From an uncultured bacterium (GTDB lineage Bacteria; Bacillota; Clostridia; Oscillospirales; Acutalibacteraceae): DNA of 62,087 nucleotides. The DNA lies in assembly GCA_934875675.1 (NCBI GenBank), contig CAKXIK010000005.1, positions 1-62,087 on the forward strand, in the 5' to 3' direction. Position 1 is the stretch's first letter. Each line of letters opens with the position of its first letter. Below the pieces are notes generated by a model, which was not told the origin of the DNA, searched no databases, and saw only the letters and a program-made list of their open reading frames with translations. Below are positions 8,343 through 16,914 of this stretch, in pieces. A program made the translations under genes and the position numbers.

Positions 8343-9206
8343 CTATTCCAACGGCTGCTGGTAGTAATTTCCCAACACCTTTTCTGTTTTCATTACATTG
8401 ATAAATGCTGCCGGATCAATCCGCTCAATCTGATGTGTAATTGTGGAGACTTGAAATGCATTACAAGTCATATACAAACAAATTTTATCAGCATGGCTAT
8501 ACCCGCCCTCACATCGGAATTTTGTAATTCCATGGCGCGCAATATGAAAAACTGCGTCGCAAACCTGATCCGCTTTTTCCGTGACAACAAACAAGGTACG
8601 AAGTTGATATCTCATATGAATTTTTGAAATTACCGTAGTGCTGCAAAACTGATAAAGAATTGAGTACATGGCTCGTTCCCAGCCAAAAAGCAGTCCTGCA
8701 ATCGCCAACACCACCGCATTCGCCGCCATTACATAATTCCAAGTGGAAATATTAAATTTGGAAGCGGCATAAATTGCCAGAAAATCCATTCCTCCCGTGG
8801 ACGCATCATTTACCAGAGCGATTGAATTACCTACCCCTGCAACGATTCCGCCAAACACTGCAATTAAAAAAATATCTTTTGTGATCGGGATCGACGGCAA
8901 AACCGCAACAAATACAGACACAGCTGCATACTGCAGAATAGAAAGCAACGTAAATCTTTTACCCACATGACGAAAAACAAGAATTGTGGGAGCAATATTC
9001 AACAGCACATAAATTACCGAAAAATGAATTTCCATATGAAAATACGTTCCAAACACACGAACCAACAGCTGCGCTATCCCAGAAAAACCTGCCGGAAACA
9101 AATCGCCTGCATTGACAAATACTTTAATGGCAACCGAATAAACAAATGCAGATACCAGTACGGCTATGATACCAACTGTTTCTTTTCCTGCCCTTTTCCA
9201 GTTCAT
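8343..9206 (-). CDS. YitT-family membrane protein
   Basis: A 287-residue inner-membrane protein of the YitT (DUF161/DUF2179) family. About five hydrophobic segments come first (IIAVLVSAFVYSVAI, a segment near HFSVIYVLLN, and others), with the signature GGIVAGVGNSIALVNDASTGGMDFLA. A soluble C-terminal DUF2179-like domain includes the RCEGGYSHADK region. The biochemical role of the family is unknown. The start at 9206 is preceded by AAAGGAGGTG, far better than the upstream in-frame Met. It is monocistronic and transcribed divergently from galM. Confidence 0.85.
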   Translation of the reverse strand: MNWKRAGKETVGIIAVLVSAFVYSVAIKVFVNAGDLFPAGFSGIAQLLVRVFGTYFHMEIHFSVIYVLLNIAPTILVFRHVGKRFTLLSILQYAAVSVFVAVLPSIPITKDIFLIAVFGGIVAGVGNSIALVNDASTGGMDFLAIYAASKFNISTWNYVMAANAVVLAIAGLLFGWERAMYSILYQFCSTTVISKIHMRYQLRTLFVVTEKADQVCDAVFHIARHGITKFRCEGGYSHADKICLYMTCNAFQVSTITHQIERIDPAAFINVMKTEKVLGNYYQQPLE

Positions 9207-9357
9207 GAAGCACACCTCCTTTGTATCCTGTTTCTTTTCCGGTTTTATTATACCATTTTTACCGAACCAATCAAGATACTGCGCAGGAAAATGCTTGTTT
9301 TTCAACCCATATTATGCTAATGTATGAAGTAATAACACGAAAGGAATGGTATGGAAT

Positions 9358-10401
9358 ATGAGCGTTACAATTAAACCATTTGGCACTCATAACAACACTG
9401 TGGTAAACGCATTCTGCATCACAAATTCCAAAGGTGCTTCCGCAACTGTCATGACCTATGGCGGACGCCTTCTCTCGTTGAAAATGCCGGATCGCAACGG
9501 CAATGTGGAGGAGGTTATTCTGGGATTTGATACGCTTGCCTCCTATGAAAAGGACACCTCCGGTCAGGGCGCACTGATTGGCCGGTATGGCAATCGAATC
9601 GCCCGTGCACAATTCACATTGGACGGCACGACCTATCATTTGGCCAAAAATGACGGACAAAATCACTTACACGGTGGTAATATCGGCTATGGTGCACGGG
9701 TATGGGACGCTGAGGTCAAGGACGAAAACAGCGTTTCTCTCCATCTTCTCAGCCTCGATGGCGAAGAAAATTACCCCGGCACACTGCAGATTACCGTAAC
9801 CTATACCCTGACGGAAGACAACGCACTGCAAATTCACTACACTGCTCAAACTGATCGTAAAACCGTTATTAACATGACAAATCACAGTTATTTCAATTTG
9901 AGCAGCTGTGAACACGGGAACGTGCTTGACCACACTCTACAGGTGGAAAGTATCGCGATTACGGAAGCGGATTCTGAATTGATTCCGACCGGAAAGCTGC
10001 TTTCTTCTGCCGGTACTGCATTTGATTTTTCGCGTACAAAGCCGATCGGACAAGACATTGATGCCGACCATGCACTACTCCAACTGGCAGGCGGCTATGA
10101 CCATAATTTTGTTCTGTCCGGCGATGGATTGCGCCGCGTTGCCACTCTTTGTGCACCCAACACAGGCCGCTGCATGGATGTGCTGACCGACCAGTGCGGC
10201 ATGCAGGTTTACAGTGCGAACTTTCTCAATGATGCCCAACTTCCGCTGCGCAGTGGAAGACCGCAGGAACCACGCGCCGCAATCTGTTTGGAAACTCAGC
10301 ATTTTCCGGATTCTCCAAATCATCCGGAATTCCCCACCACGGTTCTCAATCCCGGTGAAACCTATGACACAACAACTATCTACCGTTTTTACACAAAATA
10401 A
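9358..10401 (+). CDS. galM: Aldose 1-epimerase (mutarotase)
   Basis: A 347-residue cytosolic enzyme interconverting alpha and beta anomers of galactose, glucose and related sugars. The family pattern is clear: GxxGxYGNRIARAQFTLDG early, NHSYFNLS in the middle (catalytic-site His), and ETQHFPDSPNHPEFP near the end with the catalytic Glu region. The start at 9358 is 12 bases after AAAGGA. A Met four codons upstream sits directly on the ribosome binding site and is unlikely. No gal operon genes adjoin it. Confidence 0.9.
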   Translation: MSVTIKPFGTHNNTVVNAFCITNSKGASATVMTYGGRLLSLKMPDRNGNVEEVILGFDTLASYEKDTSGQGALIGRYGNRIARAQFTLDGTTYHLAKNDGQNHLHGGNIGYGARVWDAEVKDENSVSLHLLSLDGEENYPGTLQITVTYTLTEDNALQIHYTAQTDRKTVINMTNHSYFNLSSCEHGNVLDHTLQVESIAITEADSELIPTGKLLSSAGTAFDFSRTKPIGQDIDADHALLQLAGGYDHNFVLSGDGLRRVATLCAPNTGRCMDVLTDQCGMQVYSANFLNDAQLPLRSGRPQEPRAAICLETQHFPDSPNHPEFPTTVLNPGETYDTTTIYRFYTK

Positions 10402-10570
10402 ACCCGCTTATTTCACCCAAAGAGGTAACCTGTTTTCCGATACTTGACGCAAAAGTAAAATGATCGGGTGGTGTTTGTATGGGTTGCTATTCTCTGTATA
10501 ACAACAATAAATTGCGCTAATGCACGGTAATCATATCAATTTACAGCGCAATCGAAAGGAATGGTTATAC

Positions 10571-11212
10571 ATGGAGATCAAAGATAATATCATAAAAGCA
10601 TACTTAAAAAACGTTTACTTTGTGATCGGCACGCCTTGCGGTGGAAAAACTACAATTTCCCGTTGTCTGGCTCAAAAATACGGTTTTGCTTTTTTTGACG
10701 CTGATGAAGAGTTTCAACGCCATCAGCATTTGTCAGACAGCGTTGCGCAACCAGCTATGAACAAAAAATTCGCCGACGCGGACGAATTCTTTTTCAGGCC
10801 CTATCAAGAATATGGTCGATGGCTGATTGACAACACAAGAGAACAATTGGATTTTATTGTCTTGGACTTAATCCGATTATCAGAAAACCAAACGGTAATA
10901 TGTGATGCACACTTGACGTTGAAGGAAGCGGAACGCATCACCGATCCTGATCGTGTTGTCTTTTTGGTCAGAAATCCTCAGAATTTAATAGATGATTATT
11001 GCCACAGACCGGATCATGACGACTTTAATCAATACATTCACAGCGCCTCAAATCCCGATCTTGCCAAAGAGAACTGTAACAAAGCGATTGAATATGTGAC
11101 GATGGAAAAATACGAATCCATAAAAAGCAGTCCGTTTTTTTGGCTGGAACGCAACGAAAACAGTACCATTGAAAAAACACTGCAGGCTGTCGAAAAACAC
11201 TTTGGGTTTTAA
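10571..11212 (+). CDS. P-loop kinase-like NTPase of unknown substrate
   Basis: A 213-residue protein with a Walker A loop GTPCGGKTT (20-28) right after a first beta strand, and then FFDADEEFQRH, resembling the substrate-lid start of shikimate/gluconate-kinase-type small-molecule kinases. VICDAHLTLKEAE and VVFLVRNPQNL give later strands of the P-loop fold. No substrate motif is recognised. The start uses AAAGGAATGGTTATAC before the ATG, the leader shared by several genes here. A strong terminator lies about 190 bases downstream. Monocistronic. Confidence 0.6.
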   Translation: MEIKDNIIKAYLKNVYFVIGTPCGGKTTISRCLAQKYGFAFFDADEEFQRHQHLSDSVAQPAMNKKFADADEFFFRPYQEYGRWLIDNTREQLDFIVLDLIRLSENQTVICDAHLTLKEAERITDPDRVVFLVRNPQNLIDDYCHRPDHDDFNQYIHSASNPDLAKENCNKAIEYVTMEKYESIKSSPFFWLERNENSTIEKTLQAVEKHFGF

Positions 11213-11400
11213 TTCTGCCGTTCCATCATATTGATTATCTTTTGCTTGATCAAGGATACCCGTTGCGAAGAAGCCCGTGGACGATGGAAAGAGCCAGAAA
11301 AAATATATGCACTTGAAACTGAAGCGGGCTAAGCCACCACAATGCAGGGTGAATGCGCTTCGTCTTAATAACAGGTTTCAATATATTGGAAAATATCCAA

Positions 11401-11452
11401 GAGAGCTTGTTCAGGATGCCAATTATGACAATCCTGAACAAGCTCTCTTTTT
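11401..11452 (+). terminator. Strong rho-independent terminator
   Basis: A perfect 17-base-pair stem (GAGAGCTTGTTCAGGAT with its complement), a 13-base loop and TTTTT. It probably ends the transcript from 10571 and shields the downstream eroded gene. Confidence 0.8.
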
Positions 11453-11463
11453 GGTGTGCAATA

Positions 11464-11780
11464 AAATAATTTCCTCGGAAACTGCAGCGATGGTTGTGAT
11501 TCTGGTTTTGATCAACAATATTTTTAGCGGCATCGCCTATCCCTTTGCCGGACCGTTGGGGAACGGGCTGAGAGCGGCGGGAGATATTCGATTCACGATG
11601 ATTGTTTCCGTTATACTTACAGTTGCAGTCCGGCTTTTTTTCTCGGAACTGCTGGGCGTGTAGCTAAACTTTGGTGTCATCGGTATTGCATGGGGGATGA
11701 GTATTGACATCGTGATCCGGGGAATCATTTTTATGGTACGGCTAAAGAGTCAAAAGTGGACACAGTTTAAACTGATTTAA
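11464..11780 (+). pseudogene. C-terminal remnant of a MATE-family efflux transporter
   Basis: One frame reads SETAAMVVILVLINN, GNGLRAAGDIRFT and ELLGV, meets a TAG, and continues in the same frame with GVIGIAWGMSIDIVIRGIIF, LKSQKWTQ and a TAA. The GLRAAGD segment and the closing DxxxRGIxFxxRxKSxKW pattern match the last membrane segments of MATE drug/sodium antiporters. The N-terminal three quarters of the gene is absent and no start is present, so it is a dead fragment. Recognition is by motif memory, not search. Confidence 0.6.
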
Positions 11781-11843
11781 TAATCCACAGCATCTATTTA
11801 CCTTTGGATGGCGACGTTGCGCCGCAATGGAATGAATTTCATA

Positions 11844-12641
11844 TTATTGTTTTCCTACAAATAGCGTCCCCACACTTTTTCCGTCCACAATCTTGTATAG
11901 TGCGGTGGGGTCCTTTCCATTTGTGATAATCGTGTCTACGCCTTGCGCTGTGGCGAGAGCAGCAGCTTGCAGCTTTGTTCTCATACCGCCTGTCCCTCTG
12001 CGGGAACCCGCACCGCCTGCCAAGGCATATACGCTCTCATCAATTTGGTCGATCCGCTCGATCAGACGAGCATTGGGATGCAGACGCGGATCTGCATCGT
12101 AGAGCCCGTTGATGTCTGAGAAAATGACGAGCCGTTTTGCCCTGCACAGGACGGCCACCACAGCGGACAGCATATCGTTATCGCCGAACAGCCGCTCCTC
12201 AGATTCAATTTCTGTATAGCTGACAGAATCATTTTCGTTGACAACAGGGATAATGCCCATTTCCAGCAAAGCATTGAAGGTGTTTGTCAGATTTTCCTTC
12301 TTTTCCTCCTGGTCCATGTCCTCGGCATTTAGCAAAATCTGCGCAATGGTCTTATCGTAGTCGCCGAAGAACTTATCGTAAAGAAACATCATGCTGCATT
12401 GCCCCACGGCGGCGGCAGCCTGCTTCATTCTCATCGCAGTGGGACGATGCTCCAGCTTAAGCTTGTTGGTGCCAATAGCAATTGCACCGGAGGACACTAA
12501 AATCACCTCATAGCCCATGTTCTGAATATCGGAAATCACACAGGCCAGTCGATCAAAGGAGCGTAGGTCGCTTTGACCGATTTCATTTGTCAGCGTGGAT
12601 GTACCCACTTTGATGACGATGCGGTTTTGATAAAGTCCCAT
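11844..12641 (-). CDS. proB: Glutamate 5-kinase, short form
   Basis: Catalyses the first step of proline synthesis, ATP-dependent phosphorylation of glutamate. The 266 residues cover only the amino-acid-kinase domain: IVIKVGTSTLT at the start, LVSSGAIAIG, NENDSVS, LFGDNDMLSA and GTGGMRTKLQAA. The C-terminal PUA domain found in many ProB proteins is missing, as in other short forms. The start at 12641 is preceded by GAGGTG; an upstream TTG in frame is less likely. The gene follows prdX with a single base between them, so the pair is an operon. proA is not in the window; proC is 49 kb away. Confidence 0.9.
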   Translation of the reverse strand: MGLYQNRIVIKVGTSTLTNEIGQSDLRSFDRLACVISDIQNMGYEVILVSSGAIAIGTNKLKLEHRPTAMRMKQAAAAVGQCSMMFLYDKFFGDYDKTIAQILLNAEDMDQEEKKENLTNTFNALLEMGIIPVVNENDSVSYTEIESEERLFGDNDMLSAVVAVLCRAKRLVIFSDINGLYDADPRLHPNARLIERIDQIDESVYALAGGAGSRRGTGGMRTKLQAAALATAQGVDTIITNGKDPTALYKIVDGKSVGTLFVGKQ

Positions 12642-12642
12642 T

Positions 12643-13182
12643 TCACACCTCAATTACGGCAGCAGGATGCTTTACATACGGCAAAAAACGCCGAAGAATC
12701 AACTCCGTCGCTACCTTCATATATCCGGTGGTCGTTCCGTCGCTGCATCCAACCCATTGTTCTTTTAATACCTCTTTGTCAAAGACGATTTGCACCCGAT
12801 TTTCCTTGTCCAGAAGCGCACTGAACACAGTGGCAGCACCGATTTTTGTACCGAGCATTTCTGCCATCCTCTCAGCCGGTGCAAAAGAAACCCGCGCCAC
12901 GTCCAGAGCGGTGCTGAAATCCTTCGAGCGGAAGGGCTTATCCCCCGCCGTAATAAACAGATAAAATGCATTCTGCTGCCGATTACACAGAAACAGCGTC
13001 TTTACCATTTTCATTTGCAGCTTCTCATCAATCTGGACACAGTCCTCCATCGTGATGGCCTCGTCCGTATCAACCCGCTCAAACGGGATGTCCAGCTCCT
13101 TCAATACAGCATAAACTTGCCGCTGTAATGGATTCAAATACTGCTCCGGCGCAGTTGTTTTACTCTCACTCACATAAAACAT
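12643..13182 (-). CDS. Prolyl-tRNA editing protein, ProX/PrdX (YbaK-like) family
   Basis: A 179-residue stand-alone editing protein that hydrolyses mischarged Ala- or Cys-tRNA-Pro. The family pattern is an N-terminal strand with PFERVDTDEA, KTLFLCNRQQNAFYLFI with the conserved Lys, and GAATVFSALLDKENRVQIVFD near the active site. It is translated from an AAGGGAG site and leads straight into proB. Coupling of a tRNA-Pro proofreading gene to proline synthesis makes sense when proline pools are low. The LysR gene on the other strand is probably its regulator. Confidence 0.8.
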   Translation of the reverse strand: MFYVSESKTTAPEQYLNPLQRQVYAVLKELDIPFERVDTDEAITMEDCVQIDEKLQMKMVKTLFLCNRQQNAFYLFITAGDKPFRSKDFSTALDVARVSFAPAERMAEMLGTKIGAATVFSALLDKENRVQIVFDKEVLKEQWVGCSDGTTTGYMKVATELILRRFLPYVKHPAAVIEV

Positions 13183-13298
13183 CTTGTCGCTCTCCCTTGA
13201 AAAAATGATAAAAATAGTATATCATGAATCGTTAGATTACAAAAGCGAATGTTTATCATGTTACAAATGATTAAACCAGATGATAAGGAGAGCCAATT

Positions 13299-14165
13299 AT
13301 GGACACAAATCTTCAAAAATATATGGCATTCATCAAAACGGTGGAGTATGGGAGCTTTACAAAGGCGGCGGAGATTCTCAGTTATTCTCAATCGGGAATC
13401 AGCCGCATGATAAACGATCTGGAGAGTGAATGGAAAGTCTCTCTGTTGGAGCGCGGACGAAACGGTGTCCGCCTGACCTCCGATGGGATGAAACTGCTGC
13501 CTTACGCCAAAAGTGTTTGTGATGACTTTCGAAAGCTCCAGATGCAGGTGGATGAATTGAATGGTCTGCAATCCGGGCTGATTCGAGTCGGAACCTTTTC
13601 CAGCGTGGCAACCCATTGGCTGCCCAATATCATCAAAGCCTTTCAAAAAGATTATCCAAATATAGACTACGAACTGCTGCTGGGCGACTATACCGAAATA
13701 GAGGAATGGATTGCAGAAGGTCGGGTAGATTGTGGCTTTCTGCGCCTGCCGACGAAGCCAGAGTTTGAGACCATCTTTTTGGAGCAGGACAGGCTGCTCG
13801 CTATTTTGCCGCAAAATCATCCGTTGGCAGACTGCAAAAAATTCCCTGTGGCTGCGCTGTGTAATGATCCTTTTCTGCTGCTTGAAAAAGGTGCCAAAGC
13901 AGAAATATCCGAGATTTTTACGCGCTGCGGCATCTGTCCGAAAGTGCATTTCACCACCTGGGACGACTATGCCATCATGTCGATGGTGGAGAACGGCCTT
14001 GGTATCAGTATCCTGCCGGAGTTGATCTTAAAAAGGATTCCCTATAAGATTGTGGCAAAGGAATTAGAGGTTCCGGCATACCGCAAAATCGGGCTTGCCC
14101 TGCGGGATAAAAAAACCGCTTCACTGGCTGTGAAACGGTTTCTTGAATATCTGTCAAAACGATGA
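13299..14165 (+). CDS. LysR-family transcriptional regulator
   Basis: A 288-residue LysR protein. The N-terminal winged helix-turn-helix covers about residues 3-62, including SFTKAAEILSYSQSGISRMI; a LysR substrate-binding domain follows with GLIRVGTFSSVATHWLP and GLGISILPELIL. It is divergent from prdX-proB across 116 bases, the classic arrangement for LysR regulation of the neighbour. The co-inducer cannot be read from sequence; proline or a related metabolite is a guess from context. The RBS AAGGAG is well placed. Confidence 0.88.
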   Translation: MDTNLQKYMAFIKTVEYGSFTKAAEILSYSQSGISRMINDLESEWKVSLLERGRNGVRLTSDGMKLLPYAKSVCDDFRKLQMQVDELNGLQSGLIRVGTFSSVATHWLPNIIKAFQKDYPNIDYELLLGDYTEIEEWIAEGRVDCGFLRLPTKPEFETIFLEQDRLLAILPQNHPLADCKKFPVAALCNDPFLLLEKGAKAEISEIFTRCGICPKVHFTTWDDYAIMSMVENGLGISILPELILKRIPYKIVAKELEVPAYRKIGLALRDKKTASLAVKRFLEYLSKR

Positions 14166-14174
14166 AAAGAAGTC

Positions 14175-14848
14175 TTAATCGATTCTATGGCGGAGCTTAG
14201 CAACCAGCCATGCAAAGGCATATGCACCTCCAAGAATCAAGACAACCCATAAGACATATAGACCGGCTGACGGTAAACCATTAAAAAAGGATATGGCCCG
14301 ACAACAACTCTGACAAGATTCAGAATGACAATCACAACCGCATATACAGCAGTTGGCAGCAGCGCAAATTGGGCCGCTTTTCTCACCTTAAACGGAACTC
14401 GATCAAAAAGAAAAAAGGATAGAGCCGCCAGCACCGGGCACAGCAAATGATGATACAACATATCGTCGGAGAGCAGCATCATCTGATATCCTCTCACTCC
14501 GCTTATCGGTGCAAGTACCGTAACGACCACCAAAAATGTGACGGCAAGACAGCATATCGCCGCATATTTCACCATGGCCGCCCACTCCGGTATTTCCTTA
14601 TTTACGATCAGCTTGCGTATCAAGAAGGCGGCATAAACAGCGCAGGCCAGCATGGCAAAAATATTGCTGTCTACCGTATAAAACTGAAACATTTGATAGC
14701 CATGTTTTCCAAAGCTGATCGCGGTTCCAACGGCAGAAAGAACCGTGACAGACAGGTTCAGCAGGATAGAAATCCTCAGCTTAGCTGTCGTAGTCTTTGA
14801 TTTGGTACCTTGTGTAAGTTCCATAACCGATTCACCCGAGCTTTTCAT
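14175..14848 (-). pseudogene. Pr6Pr-type integral membrane protein with a C-terminal frameshift
   Basis: The main frame gives about 203 residues with six or so hydrophobic segments, DSNIFAMLACAVYAAFLIRK and the ending YPFLMVYRQPVYMS, as in Pr6Pr/FAR-17a-like membrane proteins of unknown function. After MS the frame reaches a TGA within four codons. A shift of one base near 14250 instead reads WVVLILGGAYAFAWLVAKLRH and stops at 14175-14177, giving the expected last helix. One T lost from a TTT run would explain it. The start overlaps the nitroreductase stop by ATGA, so it is the last gene of the ArsR operon. Confidence 0.7.
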
Positions 14849-15507
14849 TTGATTTTTCTCCCGCTGCCTACTTCAAAGTGATACTTTACAATACCCAGAT
14901 CAACCTTGGAGTAAAATCCGCCGAGATTTTCCGCCTCCACTGTTTCACCGGAGAGCGTCAAGCGGAATTTTTGTTGATTCATGGCGGTGGGAGCCAGCAT
15001 TGCTGCCTCCATACCGGCCTTGAACCAGTCGGGCATGGCGCTGTCTGCCTTGCAAAGCGTTTCCATTGGCTTGGATTGGTGCGGTACACCCTGTGCGGCA
15101 CCATAGCCGAGAGAAAGTACGCAAACCAGCCTTTCGTCGCTGCCGACTTTTATGTTCTTCTTCGCCGCCCCCTTGGAAAAACTCATGGCCACCCAACAGG
15201 TGTTTAGCCCCAGTGTTTGAGCTTTCAGGGCGACGCGCTCTCCGTAGTACCCCAAACGCTCGTCAAGGTCAGCGCACTTTTTGCCGATCAGTGCAACATA
15301 ATTCTGCACACCGGAAAACTTCCCATAGTGCGCCATCATGCCGTCAAATGCTTTTGGCTCATTTGTCACCAGCTGGATGTGCAGATCGCCCTCGCGGTTG
15401 CAGTCGTCAATTTCGCCTTGCAGCACAGCGATTACATCAGCGGGAATTGCCCTATCCAAATAGCTCCGCACCGCGTGACGGACATGAATTGCTTCAAAAA
15501 TAGTCAT
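14845..15507 (-). CDS. Nitroreductase-family flavoprotein
   Basis: A 220-residue FMN-dependent oxidoreductase of the TM1586-type nitroreductase group. It starts IFEAIHVRHAVRSYLDR, the usual FMN-phosphate arginine pattern, then has the GYYGERVALKAQTLGLNTCWV helix and MEAAMLAPTAMNQQKF near the C-terminus. The physiological acceptor is unknown. It is preceded by AAAGGAGAG and lies 14 bases after the lactonase gene. The following membrane protein overlaps its stop. Part of an ArsR-controlled operon. Confidence 0.82.
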   Translation of the reverse strand: MTIFEAIHVRHAVRSYLDRAIPADVIAVLQGEIDDCNREGDLHIQLVTNEPKAFDGMMAHYGKFSGVQNYVALIGKKCADLDERLGYYGERVALKAQTLGLNTCWVAMSFSKGAAKKNIKVGSDERLVCVLSLGYGAAQGVPHQSKPMETLCKADSAMPDWFKAGMEAAMLAPTAMNQQKFRLTLSGETVEAENLGGFYSKVDLGIVKYHFEVGSGRKIK

Positions 15508-15521
15508 AATAATACTCTCCT

Positions 15522-16331
15522 TTACAGTGTAATGATCTGTTCTTTGATTTCCGGGTCGTGGTTTGCCAGCAGCGCCACGCAGTTCGGATCGGTGGCAAGG
15601 GTCAGCATATAGTCAAGAGATTTTTCCGCCAGCGTCCTGCTCACCGTGAAGCCCGGAATAATGTGCCGTTTTAGATTCTCCTGCGTGTAGAAGGTGTCGC
15701 CCGCAATGGCGGCATATTTCCCGTCCGCACCGGTCACAAGGGTTGTAACAAGGCCGTGGGTATGTCCCGGTGTATTCACAAATATCACGCTGCCGTCACC
15801 GAACAAATCGAAGGATTTGCCCACCGGCCCGATGCCAGTCTGGGCAAAATCAAAGGTCTCCACATGGGCAAATTCCCAGTTGCTTTTTACATAGCGAAAA
15901 AAGTATTTATCTGAATCGGTGTATTCTTCCTTAGATGCCATGATGTGCTTTGCCTGCAGGAGATGCTCTAAGCCGCTGGTGTGGTCAAAGTCCAAGTGGG
16001 AAAACACGATGTAGTCAATGTCTGCGTCGCGAATCCCCAGCGCCGCCAGCTTTTCATCCACAGCGTCGCCTTGATGCACCACCGGCGTGCTGATGCCGTC
16101 CAACAACCCGAAAAATCGGTGAGGACGTTCTACCACATAACGAGAGCTCCAGCCGGTATCAACAAGGATATTGCCACGCGGATGCTCGATAAGATAAGCG
16201 GAAACCGGCAATTCCACCTTCTTGTCCTTTCCGCGCAATAGTCCCAGCGGAGCAAACGGGTTTTTATCCTTGTAGGGGATGCCTCTGTCCACAATGACGG
16301 AGCCTGTATGAAGCACATAGAGCTTAATCAT
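15522..16331 (-). CDS. Metallo-beta-lactamase-fold hydrolase, N-acyl-homoserine-lactonase family
   Basis: A 269-residue MBL-fold protein similar to AHL lactonases, which open lactone rings. Zinc-site elements visible are SHLDFDHTSG (111-120), NTPGHTHG (third His), AIAGDTFY (bridging Asp) and LLANHDPEI (last His). The first motif reads HxDxDH where AHL lactonases have HxHxDH, so one zinc ligand is replaced. The true substrate may therefore not be an acyl-homoserine lactone. The ATG overlaps the ArsR stop (ATGA), with AGGAGG upstream. Confidence 0.75.
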   Translation of the reverse strand: MIKLYVLHTGSVIVDRGIPYKDKNPFAPLGLLRGKDKKVELPVSAYLIEHPRGNILVDTGWSSRYVVERPHRFFGLLDGISTPVVHQGDAVDEKLAALGIRDADIDYIVFSHLDFDHTSGLEHLLQAKHIMASKEEYTDSDKYFFRYVKSNWEFAHVETFDFAQTGIGPVGKSFDLFGDGSVIFVNTPGHTHGLVTTLVTGADGKYAAIAGDTFYTQENLKRHIIPGFTVSRTLAEKSLDYMLTLATDPNCVALLANHDPEIKEQIITL

Positions 16332-16705
16332 GGCCGTACATCCTCCTGTAGCCTCGGATAACCGTTCTCCTGTGCAGCGTGCACAACAGCGTCCACGTGA
16401 TCTACCAGCATTTTCAGCCCGCCCCAGCAGCCTTTGTCAGCGTCCACATAGTAAAAATTCATGGTGCCAACCCGGTGCATATTGATGAGCCCGGCGTCCC
16501 GCAGCATCTGTAAATGATGAGAAACCGCAGGTCGTGAAAGATGTGTACACTTAGTGATTTCGGGCACGCGCATTCCGATGGTTTCATTTTGCAGCAGCGC
16601 TACAAAAATCTGCTGCCGTGTTGCATCGCCCAACGCGATAAAAACTTTACGGTAATTCAAAAATTCCTCCGCCAGTAACCTGCGTTGCCTTGCACATTCG
16701 TCCAT
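16328..16705 (-). CDS. ArsR-family helix-turn-helix regulator
   Basis: A 125-residue winged-helix protein with the ArsR core: LGDATRQQIFVALLQ, then PEITKCTHLSRPAVSHHLQMLRDAGLI as helix-turn-helix. I see no CxC metal-sensing motif in helix 3, so it may answer to a non-metal signal. It is the first gene of a four-gene operon with the lactonase, nitroreductase and membrane protein, and a perfect inverted repeat over the promoter is a likely autoregulatory operator. The start at 16705 follows GGAGGCAATGTA. Confidence 0.85.
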   Translation of the reverse strand: MDECARQRRLLAEEFLNYRKVFIALGDATRQQIFVALLQNETIGMRVPEITKCTHLSRPAVSHHLQMLRDAGLINMHRVGTMNFYYVDADKGCWGGLKMLVDHVDAVVHAAQENGYPRLQEDVRP

Positions 16706-16723
16706 TACATTGCCTCCAGACAA

Positions 16724-16774
16724 ATGGTTTATATGTTTGAACCATTATACCATAAAGAACTGAAAAAAGTTCAA
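16724..16774 (-). promoter_or_regulatory. Promoter and inverted-repeat operator of the ArsR operon
   Basis: Minus-strand TATAAT (16744-16749) has a TTGAAC or TGAACT -35 element at 16768-16774, with 18-19 bases between. An inverted repeat ATGGTT-10-AACCAT (16724-16745) overlaps the start-site side of the -10 box, where an ArsR repressor would block initiation. Confidence 0.55.
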
Positions 16775-16816
16775 TGAGAAAGAAAATCGAGACAAATATA
16801 GCAAATATTTTTACAT

Positions 16817-16849
16817 AGCCAACTGTCCTCTTGAAACAGTTGGCTTTTT
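16817..16849 (+). terminator. Terminator hairpin
   Basis: AGCCAACTGT pairs with ACAGTTGGCT, followed by TTTTT. No intact plus-strand gene precedes it, so it is probably a leftover of a lost gene. Confidence 0.6.
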
Positions 16850-16914
16850 CTATACCCTACTTTATTTCTCCCATCTGAGATCCCTCATAGACATACTCAG
16901 AGTTCCGGTTTCAT

